From Paragordius varius (taxonomy: Eukaryota > Nematomorpha): 64,000 nucleotides of DNA. The notes beneath the pieces were generated by a model, which saw nothing but the letters and a program-made list of their open reading frames with translations, searched no databases and was not told the origin of the DNA. The position numbers and the translations under genes were made by a program. The DNA lies in contig OZ176055.1 of NCBI GenBank assembly GCA_964247055.1, positions 4,960,001-5,024,000 of the forward strand. Reading direction: 5' to 3'. Positions 15,501 to 29,810 of the stretch are shown here, piece after piece; within the stretch, counting starts at the first letter, position 1, and every line of letters starts with the position of its first letter.

Positions 15501-17899
15501 GGTTCAATATTACAGTATTTAGGTGAAAGCATTCACAACCAAGATAATATACTTTTTTAGCGTAACAAGGACAAAGGTGTATTATGCACTAAGGTAAGAG
15601 AGAATAATATTATATTTTCATAAGTTAACTATTATAAGGTCATTGAGTTAAGTTAACAAAAACAATTAAGTTATATAACATGTCCCCGCTGACAAAATAG
15701 TGTTTTGACATTCTCTTAGTAAGAGTACATCAAACTATACAGATAGTTTGACAAACTCTTTCATATCCGATTTTGACAAAGATATTGTAAATCAATGTAC
15801 AAAATCAGCATGTGTATCATTACATAAACTAGACTTTGCAATTAAAAATCGGCTCTTAGTCACCGCTAGATAAAAGACTGTTTTTACATTCTCTTAGTAA
15901 GATTGCATCAAACTATACAGAGAGTTTAACAAACTGTTTCATATTCGATTTATACCGATAATTAAATTAAAATCATGATGCATATCATAACATTAACTAG
16001 ACTTTGCAATTAAAAATCGGCTCTTAGTCACCGCTCGATAAAATTACTATTTTTACATTTCTCTTGTAAGTCTGCATTAATCACAGATAATATGACATGC
16101 GTATCATTACTGAATTAAACTTTGGAATTAAATATCGGAGATTAGTCACCGTTAAACCATTTAGTGTTTTGACATTCTCTTAGGAAGTATACATCAAACT
16201 ATCCAGATAGTTTGACAAACTCTTTCATATCCAATTTTGACATAAATCAATGTACAAAATGGGCATGTGTATCATTACATAAACTAGACTTTGCAATTAA
16301 AAATCGGCTCTTAGTCACCGCTAGATAAAATACTGTTTTTACATTCTCTTAGTAAGATTGCATCAAACTATACAGAGAGTTTAACAAACTGTTTCATATT
16401 CGATTTATACCGATAATTAAATTAAAATCATGATGCATATCATAACATTAACTAGACTTTGCAATTAAAAATCAGCTCTTAGTCACCGCTTGATAAAATT
16501 ACTATTTTTACATTTCTCTTGTAAGTCTGCATTAATCACAGATAATATGACATGGGTATCATTACAGAATTCTTTGGAATTAAATATCGGATATTAGACA
16601 CCGTTGGACCATTTAGTGTTTTGACATTCTCTTAGGAAGTATACATCAAACTATACAGATAGTTTGACAAACTCTTTCATATCCAATTTTAGCATAAATC
16701 AATGTATATCAGCATGTGTATCATTACATAAACTCGACGTTGCGATTAAAAATCGGCTCTTAGCTACCGCTAGATAAAATTATTATTTTTACATTTCTTT
16801 TGGTAAGACTGCATTAATCACAGATAATATGACATGCGTATCATTACAAAATTAAACTTTGGAATTAAATATCGGATATTAGTCACTGTTAAACCATTTA
16901 GTGTTTTGACATTCTCTTAGGAAGTATACATCAAACTATACAGATAGTTTGAGAAACTCTTTCATATCCAATTTTGACATAAATTAATGTACAAAATCAG
17001 CATGTGTATCATTACATAAACTAGACTTTGCGATTAAAAATCGGCTCTTAGTCACCGCTAGATAAAATTACTATTTTTACATTTTTCTTGGTAAGACTGC
17101 ATCGTTACAGCAATTAAACTTTACAATTGTAAAAAGCGAAAAGGAATTTATTATTGCATATTGCATTATATATAGTTTTAAGACAAGGTTGCATTTTTGC
17201 ATTAGGTTAAATATTACAATATTTAGATGAAAGAAGTCACAACAAAGTTATATATTTGCATAAGGTTCAATATTACAGTATTTAGGTGAAAGCATTCACA
17301 ACCAAGATACTTTTTTAGCGTAACAAGGACAAAGGTGTATTATGCACTAAGGTAAGAGAGAATAATATTATATTTTCATAAGTTAACTATTATAAGGTCA
17401 TTGAGTTAAGTTAACAAAAACAATTAAGTTATATAACATGTCCCCGCTGACAAAATAGTGTTTTGACATTCTCTTAGTAAGAGTACATCAAACTATACAG
17501 ATAGTTTGACAAACTCTTTCATATCCGATTTTGACAAAGATATTGTAAATCAATGTACAAAATCAGCATGTGTATCATTACATAAACTAGACTTTGCAAT
17601 TAAAAATCGGCTCTTAGTCACCGCTAGATAAAATACTGTTTTTACATTCTCTAAGTAAGATTGCATCAAACTATACAGAGAGTTTAACAAACTGTTTCAT
17701 ATTCGATTTATACCGATAATTAAATTAAAATCATGATGCATATCATAACATTAACTAGACTTTGCAATTAAAAATCGGCTCTTAGTCACCGCTCGATAAA
17801 ATTACTATTTTTACATTTCTCTTGTAAGTCTGCATTAATCACAGATAATATGACATGCGTATCATTACAGAATTAAACTTTGGAATTAAATATCGGAGA

Positions 17900-20800
17900 T
17901 TAGTCACCGTTAAACCATTTAGTGTTTTGACATTCTCTTAGGAAGTATACATCAAACTATACAGATAGTTTGACAAACTCTTTCATATCCAATTTTGACA
18001 TAAATCAATGTACAAAATGGGCATGTGTATCATTACATAAACTAGACTTTGCAATTAAAAATCGGCTCTTAGTCACCGCTAGATAAAATACTGTTTTTAC
18101 ATTCTCTTAGTAAGATTGCATCAAACTATACAGAGAGTTTAACAAACTGTTTCATATTCGATTTATACTGATAATTAAATTAAAATCATGATGCATATCA
18201 TAACATTAACTAGACTTTGCAATTAAAAATCGGCTCTTAGTCACCGCTCGATAAAATTACTATTTTTACATTTCTCTTGTAAGTCTGCATTAATCACAGA
18301 TAATATGACATGCGTATCATTACAGAATTAAACTTTGGAATTAAATATCGGAGATTAGTCACCGTTAAACCATTTAGTGTTTTGACATTCTCTTAGGAAG
18401 TATACATCAAACTATACAGATAGTTTGACAAACTCTTTCATATCCAATTTTGACATAAATCAATGTACAAAATCAGCATGTGTATCATTACATAAACTCG
18501 ACTTTGCGATTAAAAATCGGCTCTTAGCCACCGCTAGATAAAATTATTATTTTTACATTTCTTTTGGTAAGACTGCATTAATCACAGATAATATGACATG
18601 CTTAACAAAATTAAACTTTGGAATTAAATATCGGATATTAGACACCGTGGGACCATTTAGTGTTTTGACATTCTCTTAGTAATTTTACATCAAACTATAC
18701 AGATAGTTTGACAAACTCTTTCATATCCAATTTTGACATAAATCAATGTACAAAATCAGCATGTGTATCATTACATAAACTAGACTTTGCGATTAAAAAT
18801 CGGCTCTTAGTCACCGCTAGATAAAATTACTATTTTTACATTTTTCTTGGTAAGACTGCATCGTTACAGCAATTAAACTTTACAATTGTAAAAAGCGAAA
18901 AGGAATTTATTATATATTGCATTATATATATTTTTAAGACAAGGTTGCATTTTTGCATTAGGTTAAATATTACAATATTTAGATGAAAGAAGTCACAACA
19001 AAGTTATATATTTGCATAAGGTTCAATATTACAGTATTTAGGTGAAAGCATTCACAACCAAGATAATATACTTTTTTAGCGTAACAAGGACAAAGGTGTA
19101 TTATGCACTAAGGTAAGAGAGAATAATATTATATTTTCATAAGTTAACTATTATAAGGTCATTGAGTTAAGTTAACAAAAACAATTAAGTTATATAACAT
19201 GTCCCCGCTGACAAAATAGTGTTTTGACATTCTCTTAGTAAGAGTACATCAAACTATACAGATAGTTTGAGAAACTGTTTCATATTCGATTTTTACTGAT
19301 AATTAAATTAAAATCATCATGCATATCATAACATAAACTAGACTTTGCAATTAAAAATCGGCTCTTAGTCACCGCTCGATAAAATTACTATTTTTACATT
19401 TCTCTTGTAAGTCTGCATTAATCACAGATAATATGACATGCGTATCATTACAGAATTAAACTTTGGAATTAAATATCGGAGATTAGTCACCGTTAAACCA
19501 TTTAGTGTTTTGACATTCTCTTAGGAAGTATACATCAAACTATACAGATAGTTTGACAAACTCTTTCATATCCGATTTTGACAAAGATATTGTAAATTAA
19601 TGTACAAAATCAGCATGTGTATCATTACATAAACTCGACTTTGTGATTAAAAATCGGCTCTTAGGCACCGCTAGATAAAATTATTATTTTTACATTTCTT
19701 TTGGTAAGACTGCATTAATTACAGATAATATGACATGCGTATCATTACAAAATTAAACTTTGGAATTAAATATCGGATATTAGACACCGTTGGACCCTTT
19801 AGTGTTTTGACATTCTCTTAGGAAGTATACATCAAACTATACAGATAGTTTGACAAACTCTTTCATATCCGATTTTGACAAAGATATTGTAAATCAATGT
19901 ACAAAATAAGCATGTGTATCATTACATAAACTAGACTTTGCGATTAGAAATCGGCTCTTAGTCACCGCTCGATAAACTTAGTAATTTTATATTTCTCTTG
20001 TAAGACTGCATTAATCACAGATAATATGACATGCGTATCATTACAGAATTAAACTTTGGAATTAAATATCGGATATTAGACACCGTTGGACCATTTAGTG
20101 TTTTGACCTCTCTTACGAAGTATACATCAAACTATACAGATAGTTTGACAAACTCTTTCATATCCAATTTTGACATAAATCAATGTACAAAACAGCATGT
20201 GTATCATTACATAAACTCGACGTTGCGATTAAAAATCGGCTCTTAGCCACCGCTAGATAAAATTATTATTTTTACATTTCTTTTGGTAAGACTGCATTAA
20301 TCACAAATAATATGACATGCGTATCATTACAAAATTAAACTTTGGAATTAAATATCGGATATTAGACACCGTTGGACCCTTTAGTGTTTTGACATTCTCT
20401 TAGGAAGTATACAACAAACTATACAGATAGTTTGACAAACTCTTTCATATCCAATTTTGACATAAATCAATGTACAAAATAAGCATGTGTATCATTACAT
20501 AAACTAGACTTTGCAATTAGAAATCGGCTCTTAGTCACCGCTAGATAAAATACTGTTTTTACATTCTCTTAGTAAGATTGCATCAAACTATACAGAGAGT
20601 TTAACAAACTGTTTCATATTCGATTTTTACCGATAATTAAATTAAAATCATCATGCATATCATAACATAAACTAGACTTTGCAATTAAAAATCGGCTCTT
20701 AGTCACCGCTCGATAAAATTACTATTTTTACATTTCTCTTGTAAGTCTGCATTAATCACAGATAATATGACATGCGTATCATTACAGAATTAAACTTTGG

Positions 20801-23790
20801 AATTAAATATCGGAGATTAGTCACCGTTAAACCATTTAGTGTTTTGACATTCTCTTAGGAAGTATACATCAAACTATACAGATAGTTTGACAAACTCTTT
20901 CATATCCAATTTTGACATAAATCAATGTACAAAATGGGCATGTGTATCATTACATAAACTAGACTTTGCAATTAAAAATCGGCTCTTAGTCACCGCTAGA
21001 TAAAATACTGTTTTTACATTCTCTTAGTAAGATTGCATCAAACTATACAGAGAGTTTAACAAACTGTTTCATATTCGATTTATACTGATAATTAAATTAA
21101 AATCATGATGCATATCATAACATTAACTAGACTTTGCAATTAAAAATCGGCTCTTAGTCACCGCTCGATAAAATTACTATTTTTACATTTCTCTTGTAAG
21201 TCTGCATTAATCACAGATAATATGACATGCGTATCATTACAGAATTAAACTTTGGAATTAAATATCGGAGATTAGTCACCGTTAAACCATTTAGTGTTTT
21301 GACATTCTCTTAGGAAGTATACATAACTATACAGATAGTTTGACAAACTCTTTCATATCCAATTTTGACATAAATCAATGTACAAAATCAGCATGTGTAT
21401 CATTACATAAACTCGACTTTGCGATTAAAAATCGGCTCTTAGCCACCGCTAGATAAAATTATTATTTTTACATTTCTTTTGGTAAGACTGCATTAATCAG
21501 AGATAATATGACATGCTTAACAAAATTAAACTTTGGAATTAAATATCGGATATTAGACACCGTGGGACCATTTAGTGTTTTGACATTCTCTTAGTAATTT
21601 TACATCAAACTATACAGATAGTTTGACAAACTCTTTCATATCCAATTTTGACATAAATCAATGTACAAAATCAGCATGTGTATCATTACATAAACTAGAC
21701 TTTGCGATTAAAAATCGGCTCTTAGTCACCGCTAGATAAAATTACTATTTTTACATTTTTCTTGGTAAGACTGCATCGTTACAGCAATTAAACTTTACAA
21801 TTGTAAAAAGCGAAAAGGAATTTATTATATATTGCATTATATATATTTTTAAGACAAGGTTGCATTTTTGCATTAGGTTAAATATTACAATATTTAGATT
21901 AAAGAAGTCACAACAAAGTTATATATTTGCATAAGGTTCAATATTACAGTATTTAGGTGAAAGCATTCACAACCAAGATAATATACTTTTTTAGCGTAAC
22001 AAGGACAAAGGTGTATTATGCACTAAGGTAAGAGAGAATAATATTATATTTTCATAAGTTAACTATTATAAGGTCATTGAGTTAAGTTAACAAAAACAAT
22101 TAAGTTATATAACATGTCCCCGCTGACAAAATAGTGTTTTGACATTCTCTTAGTAAGAGTACATCAAACTATACAGATAGTTTGAGAAACTGTTTCATAT
22201 TCGATTTTTACTGATAATTAAATTAAAATCATCATGCATATCATAACATAAACTAGACTTTGCAATTAAAAATCGGCTCTTAGTCACCGCTCGATAAAAT
22301 TACTATTTTTACATTTCTCTTGTAAGTCTGCATTAATCACAGATAATATGACATGCGTATCATTACAGAATTAAACTTTGGAATTAAATATCGGAGATTA
22401 GTCACCGTTAAACCATTTAGTGTTTTGACATTCTCTTAGGAAGTATACATCAAACTATACAGATAGTTTGACAAACTCTTTCATATCCGATTTTGACAAA
22501 GATATTGTAAATTAATGTACAAAATCAGCATGTGTATCATTACATAAACTCGACTTTGTGATTAAAAATCGGCTCTTAGGCACCGCTAGATAAAATTATT
22601 ATTTTTACATTTCTTTTGGTAAGACTGCATTAATTACAGATAATATGACATGCGTATCATTACAAAATTAAACTTTGGAATTAAATATCGGATATTAGAC
22701 ACCGTTGGACCCTTTAGTGTTTTGACATTCTCTTAGGAAGTATACATCAAACTATACAGATAGTTTGACAAACTCTTTCATATCCGATTTTGGCAAAGAT
22801 ATTGTAAATCAATGTACAAAATAAGCATGTGTATCATTACATAAACTAGACTTTGCGATTAGAAATCGGCTCTTAGTCACCGCTCGATAAACTTAGTAAT
22901 TTTATATTTCTCTTGTAAGACTGCATTAATCACAGATAATATGACATGCGTATCATTACAGAATTAAACTTTGGAATTAAATATCGGATATTAGACACCG
23001 TTGGACCATTTAGTGTTTTGACCTCTCTTACGAAGTATACATCAAACTATACAGATAGTTTGACAAACTCTTTCATATCCAATTTTGACATAAATCAATG
23101 TACAAAACAGCATGTGTATCATTACATAAACTCGACGTTGAGATTAAAAATCGGCTCTTAGCCACCGCTAGATAAAATTATTATTTTTACATTTCTTTTG
23201 GTAAGACTGCATTAATCACAAATAATATGACATGCGTATCATTACAAAATTAAACTTTGGAATTAAATATCGGATATTAGACACCGTTGGACCCTTTAGT
23301 GTTTTGACATTCTCTTAGGAAGTATACAACAAACTATACAGATAGTTTGACAAACTCTTTCATATCCAATTTTGACATAAATCAATGTACAAAATAAGCA
23401 TGTGTATCATTACATAAACTAGACTTTGCAATTAGAAATCGGCTCTTAGTCACCGCTAGATAAAATACTGTTTTTACATTCTCTTAGTAAGATTGCATCA
23501 AACTATACAGAGAGTTTAACAAACTGTTTCATATTCGATTTTTACCGATAATTAAATTAAAATCATCATGCATATCATAACATAAACTAGACTTTGCAAT
23601 TAAAAATCGGCTCTTAGTCACCGCTCGATAAAATTACTATTTTTACATTTCTCTTGTAAGTCTGCATTAATCAAAGATAATATGACATGCGTATCATTAC
23701 AGAATTAAACTTTGGAATTAAATATCGGATATTAGTCACCGTTAAACCATTTAGTGTTTTGACATTCTCTTAGGAAGTATACATCAAACT
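17900..23790. repeat. Recent 2,915-bp tandem duplication within the satellite
   Basis: Sequence from about 17.9 to 20.85 kb recurs at about 20.85-23.79 kb with a constant offset of 2,915 bp. Matched landmarks are the AAATGGGCATGTG variant (18016 and 20931), the spacer block (18858 and 21771) and an identical 71-codon chance ORF (20031 and 22946). Only scattered single-base differences are visible. Each unit holds many monomers plus one spacer block, so it is a higher-order repeat unit. Exact ends are uncertain because flanking monomers resemble each other. Confidence 0.8.
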
Positions 23791-24720
23791 ATACACATAG
23801 TTTGACAAACTCTTTCATATCCGATTTTGACAAAGATATTGTAAATCAATGTACAAAATCAGCATGTGTATCATTACATAAACTAGACTTTGCAATTAGA
23901 AATCGGCTCTTAGTCACCGCTAGATAAAATACTGTTTTTACATTCTCTTAATAAGATTGCATCAAACTATACAGAGAGTTTAACAAACTGTTTCATATTC
24001 GATTTTTACCGATAATTAAATTAAAATCATCATGCATATCATAACATAAACTAGACTTTGCAATTAAAAATCGGCTCTTAGTCACCGCTCGATAAAATTA
24101 CTATTTTTACATTTCTCTTGTAAGTCTGCATTAATCACAGATAATATGACATGCGTATCATTACAGAATTAAACTTTGGAATTAAATATCGGATATTAGT
24201 CACCGTTAAACCATTTAGTGTTTTGACATTCTCTTAGGAAGTATTCATCAAACTATACAGATAGTTTGACAAACTCTTTCATATCCAATTTTGACAAAGA
24301 AATTTTAAATCAGTGTACAAAATCAGCATGTGTATCATAACATAAACTAGACTTTGCAATTAAAAATCGGCTCTTAGTCACCGCTCGATAAAATTACTAT
24401 TTTTACATTTCTCTTGTAAGACTGCATTAATCACACATAATGTGACATGCGTATCATTACAGAATTAAGCTTTGGAATTAAATATCGGATATTAATCACC
24501 GTTGGACCATTTAGTGTTTTGACATTCTCTTAGGAAGTATACATCAAACTATACAGATAGTTTGACAAACTTTTTCATATCCAATTTTGACAAAAATTTT
24601 TTAAATTAATGTACAAAATCAGCATGTCTATCATTACATAAACTAGACTTTGCGATTAAAAATCGGCTCTTAGTCACCGCTAGATAAAATTACTATTTTT
24701 ACATTTCTGGATTAAAGACA

Positions 24721-26332
24721 AATAGTTTGACATGCGTTTCATTACAGAAATCAAACTTTGGAATTAAATATCGGATATTATTCACCGCTCGACAAATTAG
24801 TGTTTTACATTCTCTTAGTAAGAGTACATCAAACTATAAAGATAGTTTAACAAACTCTTTCATATCCGATTTTTGCAAATATACTTTAAATCAATGTACA
24901 AAATCAGCATGTGTACTTTGCATTAGTCACCGCTAGACAGTTTTACTGATTTTACATTTTCCCAGTTCTAAATCAAACTATACAAATAGTTTGAATACTC
25001 TTTTCTATTAGAATTTTACAACGATACTTATAGAAAATTCATGTATATATTTGCAGATTTATCATATACAAATTAAACTTTGCATCGGATATTAGTCACA
25101 GCTGGAATAATTATTTTTTGACATTCTCTTAGTAAGAATATATCAGAATACCAGATAGTTTGACAAACTCTTTGATATCCTATTTTTACAACTATAACTT
25201 AGAAATTTAGTCCTTGAAAGTAGCATATATATCATACACAAATTAAAGTTTAGTTTTGAAAATCGGTTAGTCACAGCGGGACAAATTTTTTGACATTCTC
25301 TTAGTAAGAATGCATCAGAATGTCCACATAGTTTGACAAACTCTTAGATATGCGATTTTTACAACGATACTACTTAAAAATTAATCTATTAAAGCAGCAT
25401 ATGTATCATCCAAAAATTGAAGTTTACTCTTGAAAATCGGATGTTAGTTACCGCTGGACAAAATTATTGTTTTTTCATTTTCTTAGTTAGATTACATCAA
25501 ACTATACATATAGTTTGATAAACTCTTTACTTTCAGAATTTTACAATTAAACTTTAGAACATTCATCAATATAAGTTACATATATATCATACACAAATTA
25601 AACTTTGCCATTAAAAATCGGATCTCAGACACCGCTGGACAAAATTATTATTTTACATTCTCTTAGTAATGCATTAAATACGGATAGTTTAACATGCGTA
25701 TCATTACACAAATTATGCTCAATTAAAAATCGGATATTAGTCACCGCTGATTAGTGTTTTTACATTCTCTTAGAAGACTAAACTACACTACACAAATAGT
25801 TTGACATCGGTATCATTACACAAATTAAACTTGCCACGACAAAATTTATGTTTTTATCTCTTAGTAAGATACCTAACTAAATATAGTTTGATAAGATAAC
25901 CTCTTTCATAACCGATTTTTACAACGATACTTTGGAATTAAAATGTATAAAAGCAGCATATGTATCATAAACAATTTAAAGTGTATTAAAAATTGGATAT
26001 TAGTCCCTACTGGAGAAAAAAACTCTTGGATATGCGATTTTTACATTGATACTACTTAAAATTAATGTATAAAAGCAGCATGTGTATCATAGACAATTTA
26101 AAGTTTACATAAATGGGATATTAGTCCCAGCTGGAAAAAATTATTCTTAGACATCTTAGTAAGACTACATCAGAATACCAGATAGTTTGACAAACTCTTT
26201 GATAATTGATTTTTACAACGATACTTTAGTAATTTAATGTATAAAAGCAGCATATGTATCATACACAGATTGAACGTTGCTCTTAAAAATCGGAATTAGA
26301 TCAGCGCTCAAGAAATTATTTGTTTGACATTC
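24721..26332. repeat. Degenerate edge of the satellite array
   Basis: Monomers remain recognisable (ACATTCTCTTAGTAAGA, ATAGTTTGACAAACTC, AAAATCGGATATTAGTCAC) but diverge progressively rightward, with small indels and no higher-order pattern. Here the ancestral monomer of about 175-190 bp is seen singly, without the short variant or the spacer block. This fits ordinary satellite behaviour, in which the homogenised core is young and the flanks preserve old, decayed monomers. Confidence 0.9.
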
Positions 26333-26342
26333 TCTGAAGACT
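26333..26342. repeat. Target-site duplication of the RTE-type LINE (left)
   Basis: TCTGAAGACT here is repeated exactly at 29385-29394. The two copies bracket the LINE, and the satellite monomer sequence resumes after the right copy. This dates the insertion after the monomer existed. Confidence 0.85.
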
Positions 26343-29300
26343 GTTATTGTTGTTGTTGTTGCTAAGGTCGATTCCGACTAACTGCAACATTGAAAATATA
26401 ACTTCTCCATTCACTGCGATCGGATCTGGTGTTTAGTTCGGATAATGATTGGTTGGTTTTTTTGAGGATGTTATCAATCCTACGAGTTCGTCTTCTCCCT
26501 CTTTTTCGAGCCCCACTCACTTTTCCCAGCATCAGTGATTTTTGAAGTGAGTTGGCTCTCATAATGTGCCCGAAAAAGGAGAGTTTTTGCCGTATTAAGC
26601 TGCCTAGAAGTGATATTTCTGGGTTAATTTTATTTAAAATAGTGGTCTTTGAAATTTTGTCTGTCCATTTTATTTGGAGAAGTTTCCTCCAAACCCATAA
26701 TTAGAAAGCATTTATTTGACGTTCGTCATACTTTTTCAGTGTCCAGCTTTCCCCCCCATACATGAATGTGGGAAAAACTGTAGCCTTGATTAATCTGATT
26801 TTGGTTTTTAGATTAATGTCATGCGACATCCAAATCTTGTTATATTTGAATGTGACTGCTTTAGCAATAGCAATTCTTCGCTTTATTTCTGGCGTAGAGT
26901 TGTTCTCACTGTTAATAATGCTACCTAAGTACGTTGTAACTGTTTACTGTTTCGATATGGTTGCCGTTGAGGGTTATTGGATTAGTTTGAGCCGGGTTGA
27001 TTTGCATGACTTTTGTTTTTTTAAAATTAATATTAAATCCAAATGTATTGCATTCAGTTGTAAACACTTGCAAGGCTTGCGATATGTCTACACTGTCTGC
27101 GAATAATGTATCATCCGCGTGGTCGGATGTAAGTAGGTTTCCACCTGCATTAATGCTATAAGTTTCTGGGATGTTTCTTATTATGCATTCGAGGTATGCG
27201 TTAAAAAGAATTGGGGATTAAACGCATCATTGGCGTAGGCAGACTTGTACCTTACATGAGTCAGATATACCGTGAGGTGTAGATATTACAGCCGTGGAAT
27301 TTAATTAAATTGAGAATAAGACGTTGATTAGATGTGTTGATACTCCATGTTGTTTTAAAGCTTTTCGTAATTTATTGTGTTGGATGGAATCAAATGCTTT
27401 GGAAAAATCGACAAAGCACATATGCAATTCTTTGTTGAATTCGATGTGTTTCTCGATTATCCACCTCATATTATATATCATATCTCGGCATTCTCTACCT
27501 TTTCTAAAACCAGTCTGAAATGTGGTTATCTCGGGGTCAAGAATGGTATTTAGTCGAAACTGTATTATTTTTAGGAGAACTTTGGACACCTGGTTTATGA
27601 GCGCTATGGTGCGATAGTTGTCGCACAGTTCTGGATTACCCTTTTTTAAAAAAGGATTTATAATGGATGTGCACCAATCCTCAGGAATTTTTTCCATCTC
27701 AAATATAGTTTGAAATAATTTGGTAAGTATATCGATTGGGATATATTTTATTATTTCAGTAGGGATGTCTCTGTGCCCCTCTGATCTGCCGGTACTAGAG
27801 TGTTTTATCGCGAGTTCCCCTTCTTCTTTCATAATAGGTGGTTCTTTTTGTTGAGTAAGTTCGTTAATAGTCTGGGGGTTATTTACGTTGTATAGTTTAC
27901 TTATGTGTTTATGCCAGAGTTTGCGAATTTCGTCTTTTTCAGTGACGATTGAGTTGTTGTCGTTTCTCATAGGTCCCCTGTAAAAAACTCTTTTGTGTGG
28001 AATAATATTGTTTGCATGGGCAAAAAGGTTTCGGTTATTTTTGGCGTCTGTTTCTAATTTTTCACATAGTTGGTCATAATACTTATTTTTGTCCTCTCTT
28101 GCACTCTTCTGAAATTCACTGTTTAGTTGTTTGTATTCATCCCATTTGCTTTTGATGGATTCTCTACGTTTTTCTGCGATCTCGAGACTTTTGGTTGCAA
28201 TTTTATTTTTTGTTTAGTACGTTGAGAGGCTGTATAAATTCGTCGGCTGTGTCTCTGCAGATCGTGTGTATAGCGTTCCAAAAGGAGTTTATATCCAGAT
28301 AGTTTTCGGAATTATGATCAAGACATTCGAAACGATTAGATAAAGCGGTGCTAAACTTGTCGTCGATTGTATCACAATCTAATCTTGTTCTGGTGGGTTT
28401 GGATATTTTGGGAAGTTGTAATTTAATGCAGAGTTTGGCGATCAATAGGTTGTGGTCGCTGTAGCAATCCGATCCTGGTAGGCATTTGACATTATGTAAT
28501 GAACTTTTATATTTCACCATACCTAATATGAAGTCAATTTGGTTACGGTATCTTTGACACGGGGAGCGCCATGTGTATAGACGTCGTTTGGGCTGTTTAA
28601 AAAAGGTGTTTGCGACGAAGAAACGATGGCTAGCACAAAATTCAATCAATCTGTCTCCTCTCTCGTTTTTTATTGCCCAAGCCCATGCCGCCCGTCATAG
28701 GAGGTGTTTTGTCTCTTCCTATGATTGAATTGAAATCGCCTAAGATAAATATGCTATCCTTTTTTGATTTGGGAAATCGCCAAGTCGAGAACGCTGTAAA
28801 ATTTTTCACAGTCGTCATCGCTGTAAGAGGAGGTAGGGGCGTAAATTTGAAAGATAATAATGGGTTGAGGGGTTGTTTGTATGCGGATTGCAATTATACG
28901 TTCATTGATTGGATTAAAAATGTCCGATAAGTTAGCTAGCTTTTTGTTCATTATTATACCGACACCGTTGTATCTTAACGAGTAGTGGCCGGAGTAATAC
29001 AAAATATGATTGTCAAATTCTAAAGTTCCGATAGAGGGAATGTGTGATTCTGATATTCCTAGTATGTCAATTTTATGGTTAGTCATTTCGTTAACGACTA
29101 TATCTAGTTTGTGATTGTTGTAGGCTCCACGTAAGTTCCACGTTGCGATGCGGATGCTGAGATTACGTGATTCCAACATTAGTAGAATGTGCTTAGAATG
29201 GGGGAATGTGATGAAAAATATGTTATGGATATGTAAGGAATATAATCTAACTATTTCTAATATTCGGAGAAGGTATAAAATCAATGTTTTTGGTAAAAAA

Positions 29301-29384
29301 GATCGATAAGAGATGGGTAGGTATACCGTACCTTTCCCACTCGATTAAAAGCATCTGTTTACATGCGTGAAAAAAGTCTTTTTT
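26343..29384 (-). mobile_element. RTE-type LINE, near full length, decayed
   Basis: A 3,042-bp insertion in the satellite edge, flanked by the 10-bp repeat TCTGAAGACT and ending (minus strand) in a CAA-type microsatellite tail. RTE elements are usually about 3.2 kb, so it is near full length. An AP endonuclease starts near 29180 (motifs IATWNLRG, LGISESH, IYAPTSSYS, LGDFNSIIG, SDHNLL). A reverse transcriptase follows (RTIALINQVSKVLLKII, FVDFSKAFDS, HADDTLFADS in place of YADD), and the C-terminus (GKVSGARKRGRRRT, DRSEWR) ends near 26362. Coding is broken into overlapping frames at about 28893-28754, 28649-28203 and 27970-27305, with at least four frame changes or stops, so it is dead. Clade assignment rests on motif style and tail type. 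Confidence 0.85.
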
Positions 29385-29394
29385 TCTGAAGACT
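29385..29394. repeat. Target-site duplication of the RTE-type LINE (right)
   Basis: Exact copy of TCTGAAGACT at 26333-26342. The satellite resumes immediately after it (ACATCAGAATATCCAGATAG). Confidence 0.85.
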
Positions 29395-29790
29395 ACATCA
29401 GAATATCCAGATAGTTTGGAAAATTTCTTTAGATCCAATTTTTACAAAGATACTTTAAATAATTGCATAGAAACAGACGTATCATACACCAATTAACTTT
29501 TGCTCTAAAAAATCGGAATTTGGTCACCGCTGGACAAAATTATTATTTTACATTCTCTTAGTAAGACTACATAAGAATATTCAGATAATTAGGCAAACTC
29601 CTTCATATCCCATTTCTAGGATACTAAATTATTGTATAAAAACACCATACTAATAATTAACTAAATTATAATTTGCTATTAAAAATCGGATATTGCTCTC
29701 CGATGGACAAAATTATGTAACATTTTTCATCAAATTGTACAAATAGTCTGACAAACTCTTTCATATTCAATTATACAATTTGTCTTTCCG
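29395..29790. repeat. Residual satellite monomers right of the LINE
   Basis: About two highly diverged monomers remain (ATCCAGATAGTTTGGAAAAT; TGGTCACCGCTGGACAAAAT; ATAGTCTGACAAACTC). This marks the true right boundary of the satellite at about 29.79 kb. Confidence 0.85.
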
Positions 29791-29810
29791 CGTTAAACCG
29801 CACATCAAAA

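Larger units (their letters stand above)
1..24720. repeat. Complex higher-order satellite array
   Basis: The whole stretch is tandem copies of related monomers. Long monomers (about 170-178 bp) run from CATTACAGAATTAAACTTTG through TTAGTGTTTTGACATTCTC and CAAACTATACAGATAGTTTG to AATCAATGTACAAAATCAGC. Short monomers (about 120 bp) share the first half (AAAAATCGGCTCTTAGTCAC) but lack the CAAACTA/TAGTTTG segment. They alternate in changing order, so the array is a mosaic of higher-order units, not one fixed period. Copies differ by a few percent in the centre. The array runs off the left edge of the window. Short ORFs inside it, such as two identical 71-codon frames 2,915 bp apart, are by-products of repetition. 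A centromeric or heterochromatic role is possible but is inference. Confidence 0.96.

Noticed and set aside
20031-23161. Two identical 71-codon plus-strand ORFs and a 69-codon one in the satellite
   Set aside because: They follow the satellite repeat exactly and reflect the 2,915-bp duplication, not coding selection.
1-24720. CRISPR-like array
   Set aside because: Repeats are contiguous monomers with no unique spacers, and the rest of the window is eukaryotic.
26762-28930. Plus-strand ORFs of 60-114 codons opposite the RTE-type LINE
   Set aside because: Antisense shadows of the LINE coding strand, where recognisable endonuclease and RT motifs lie.
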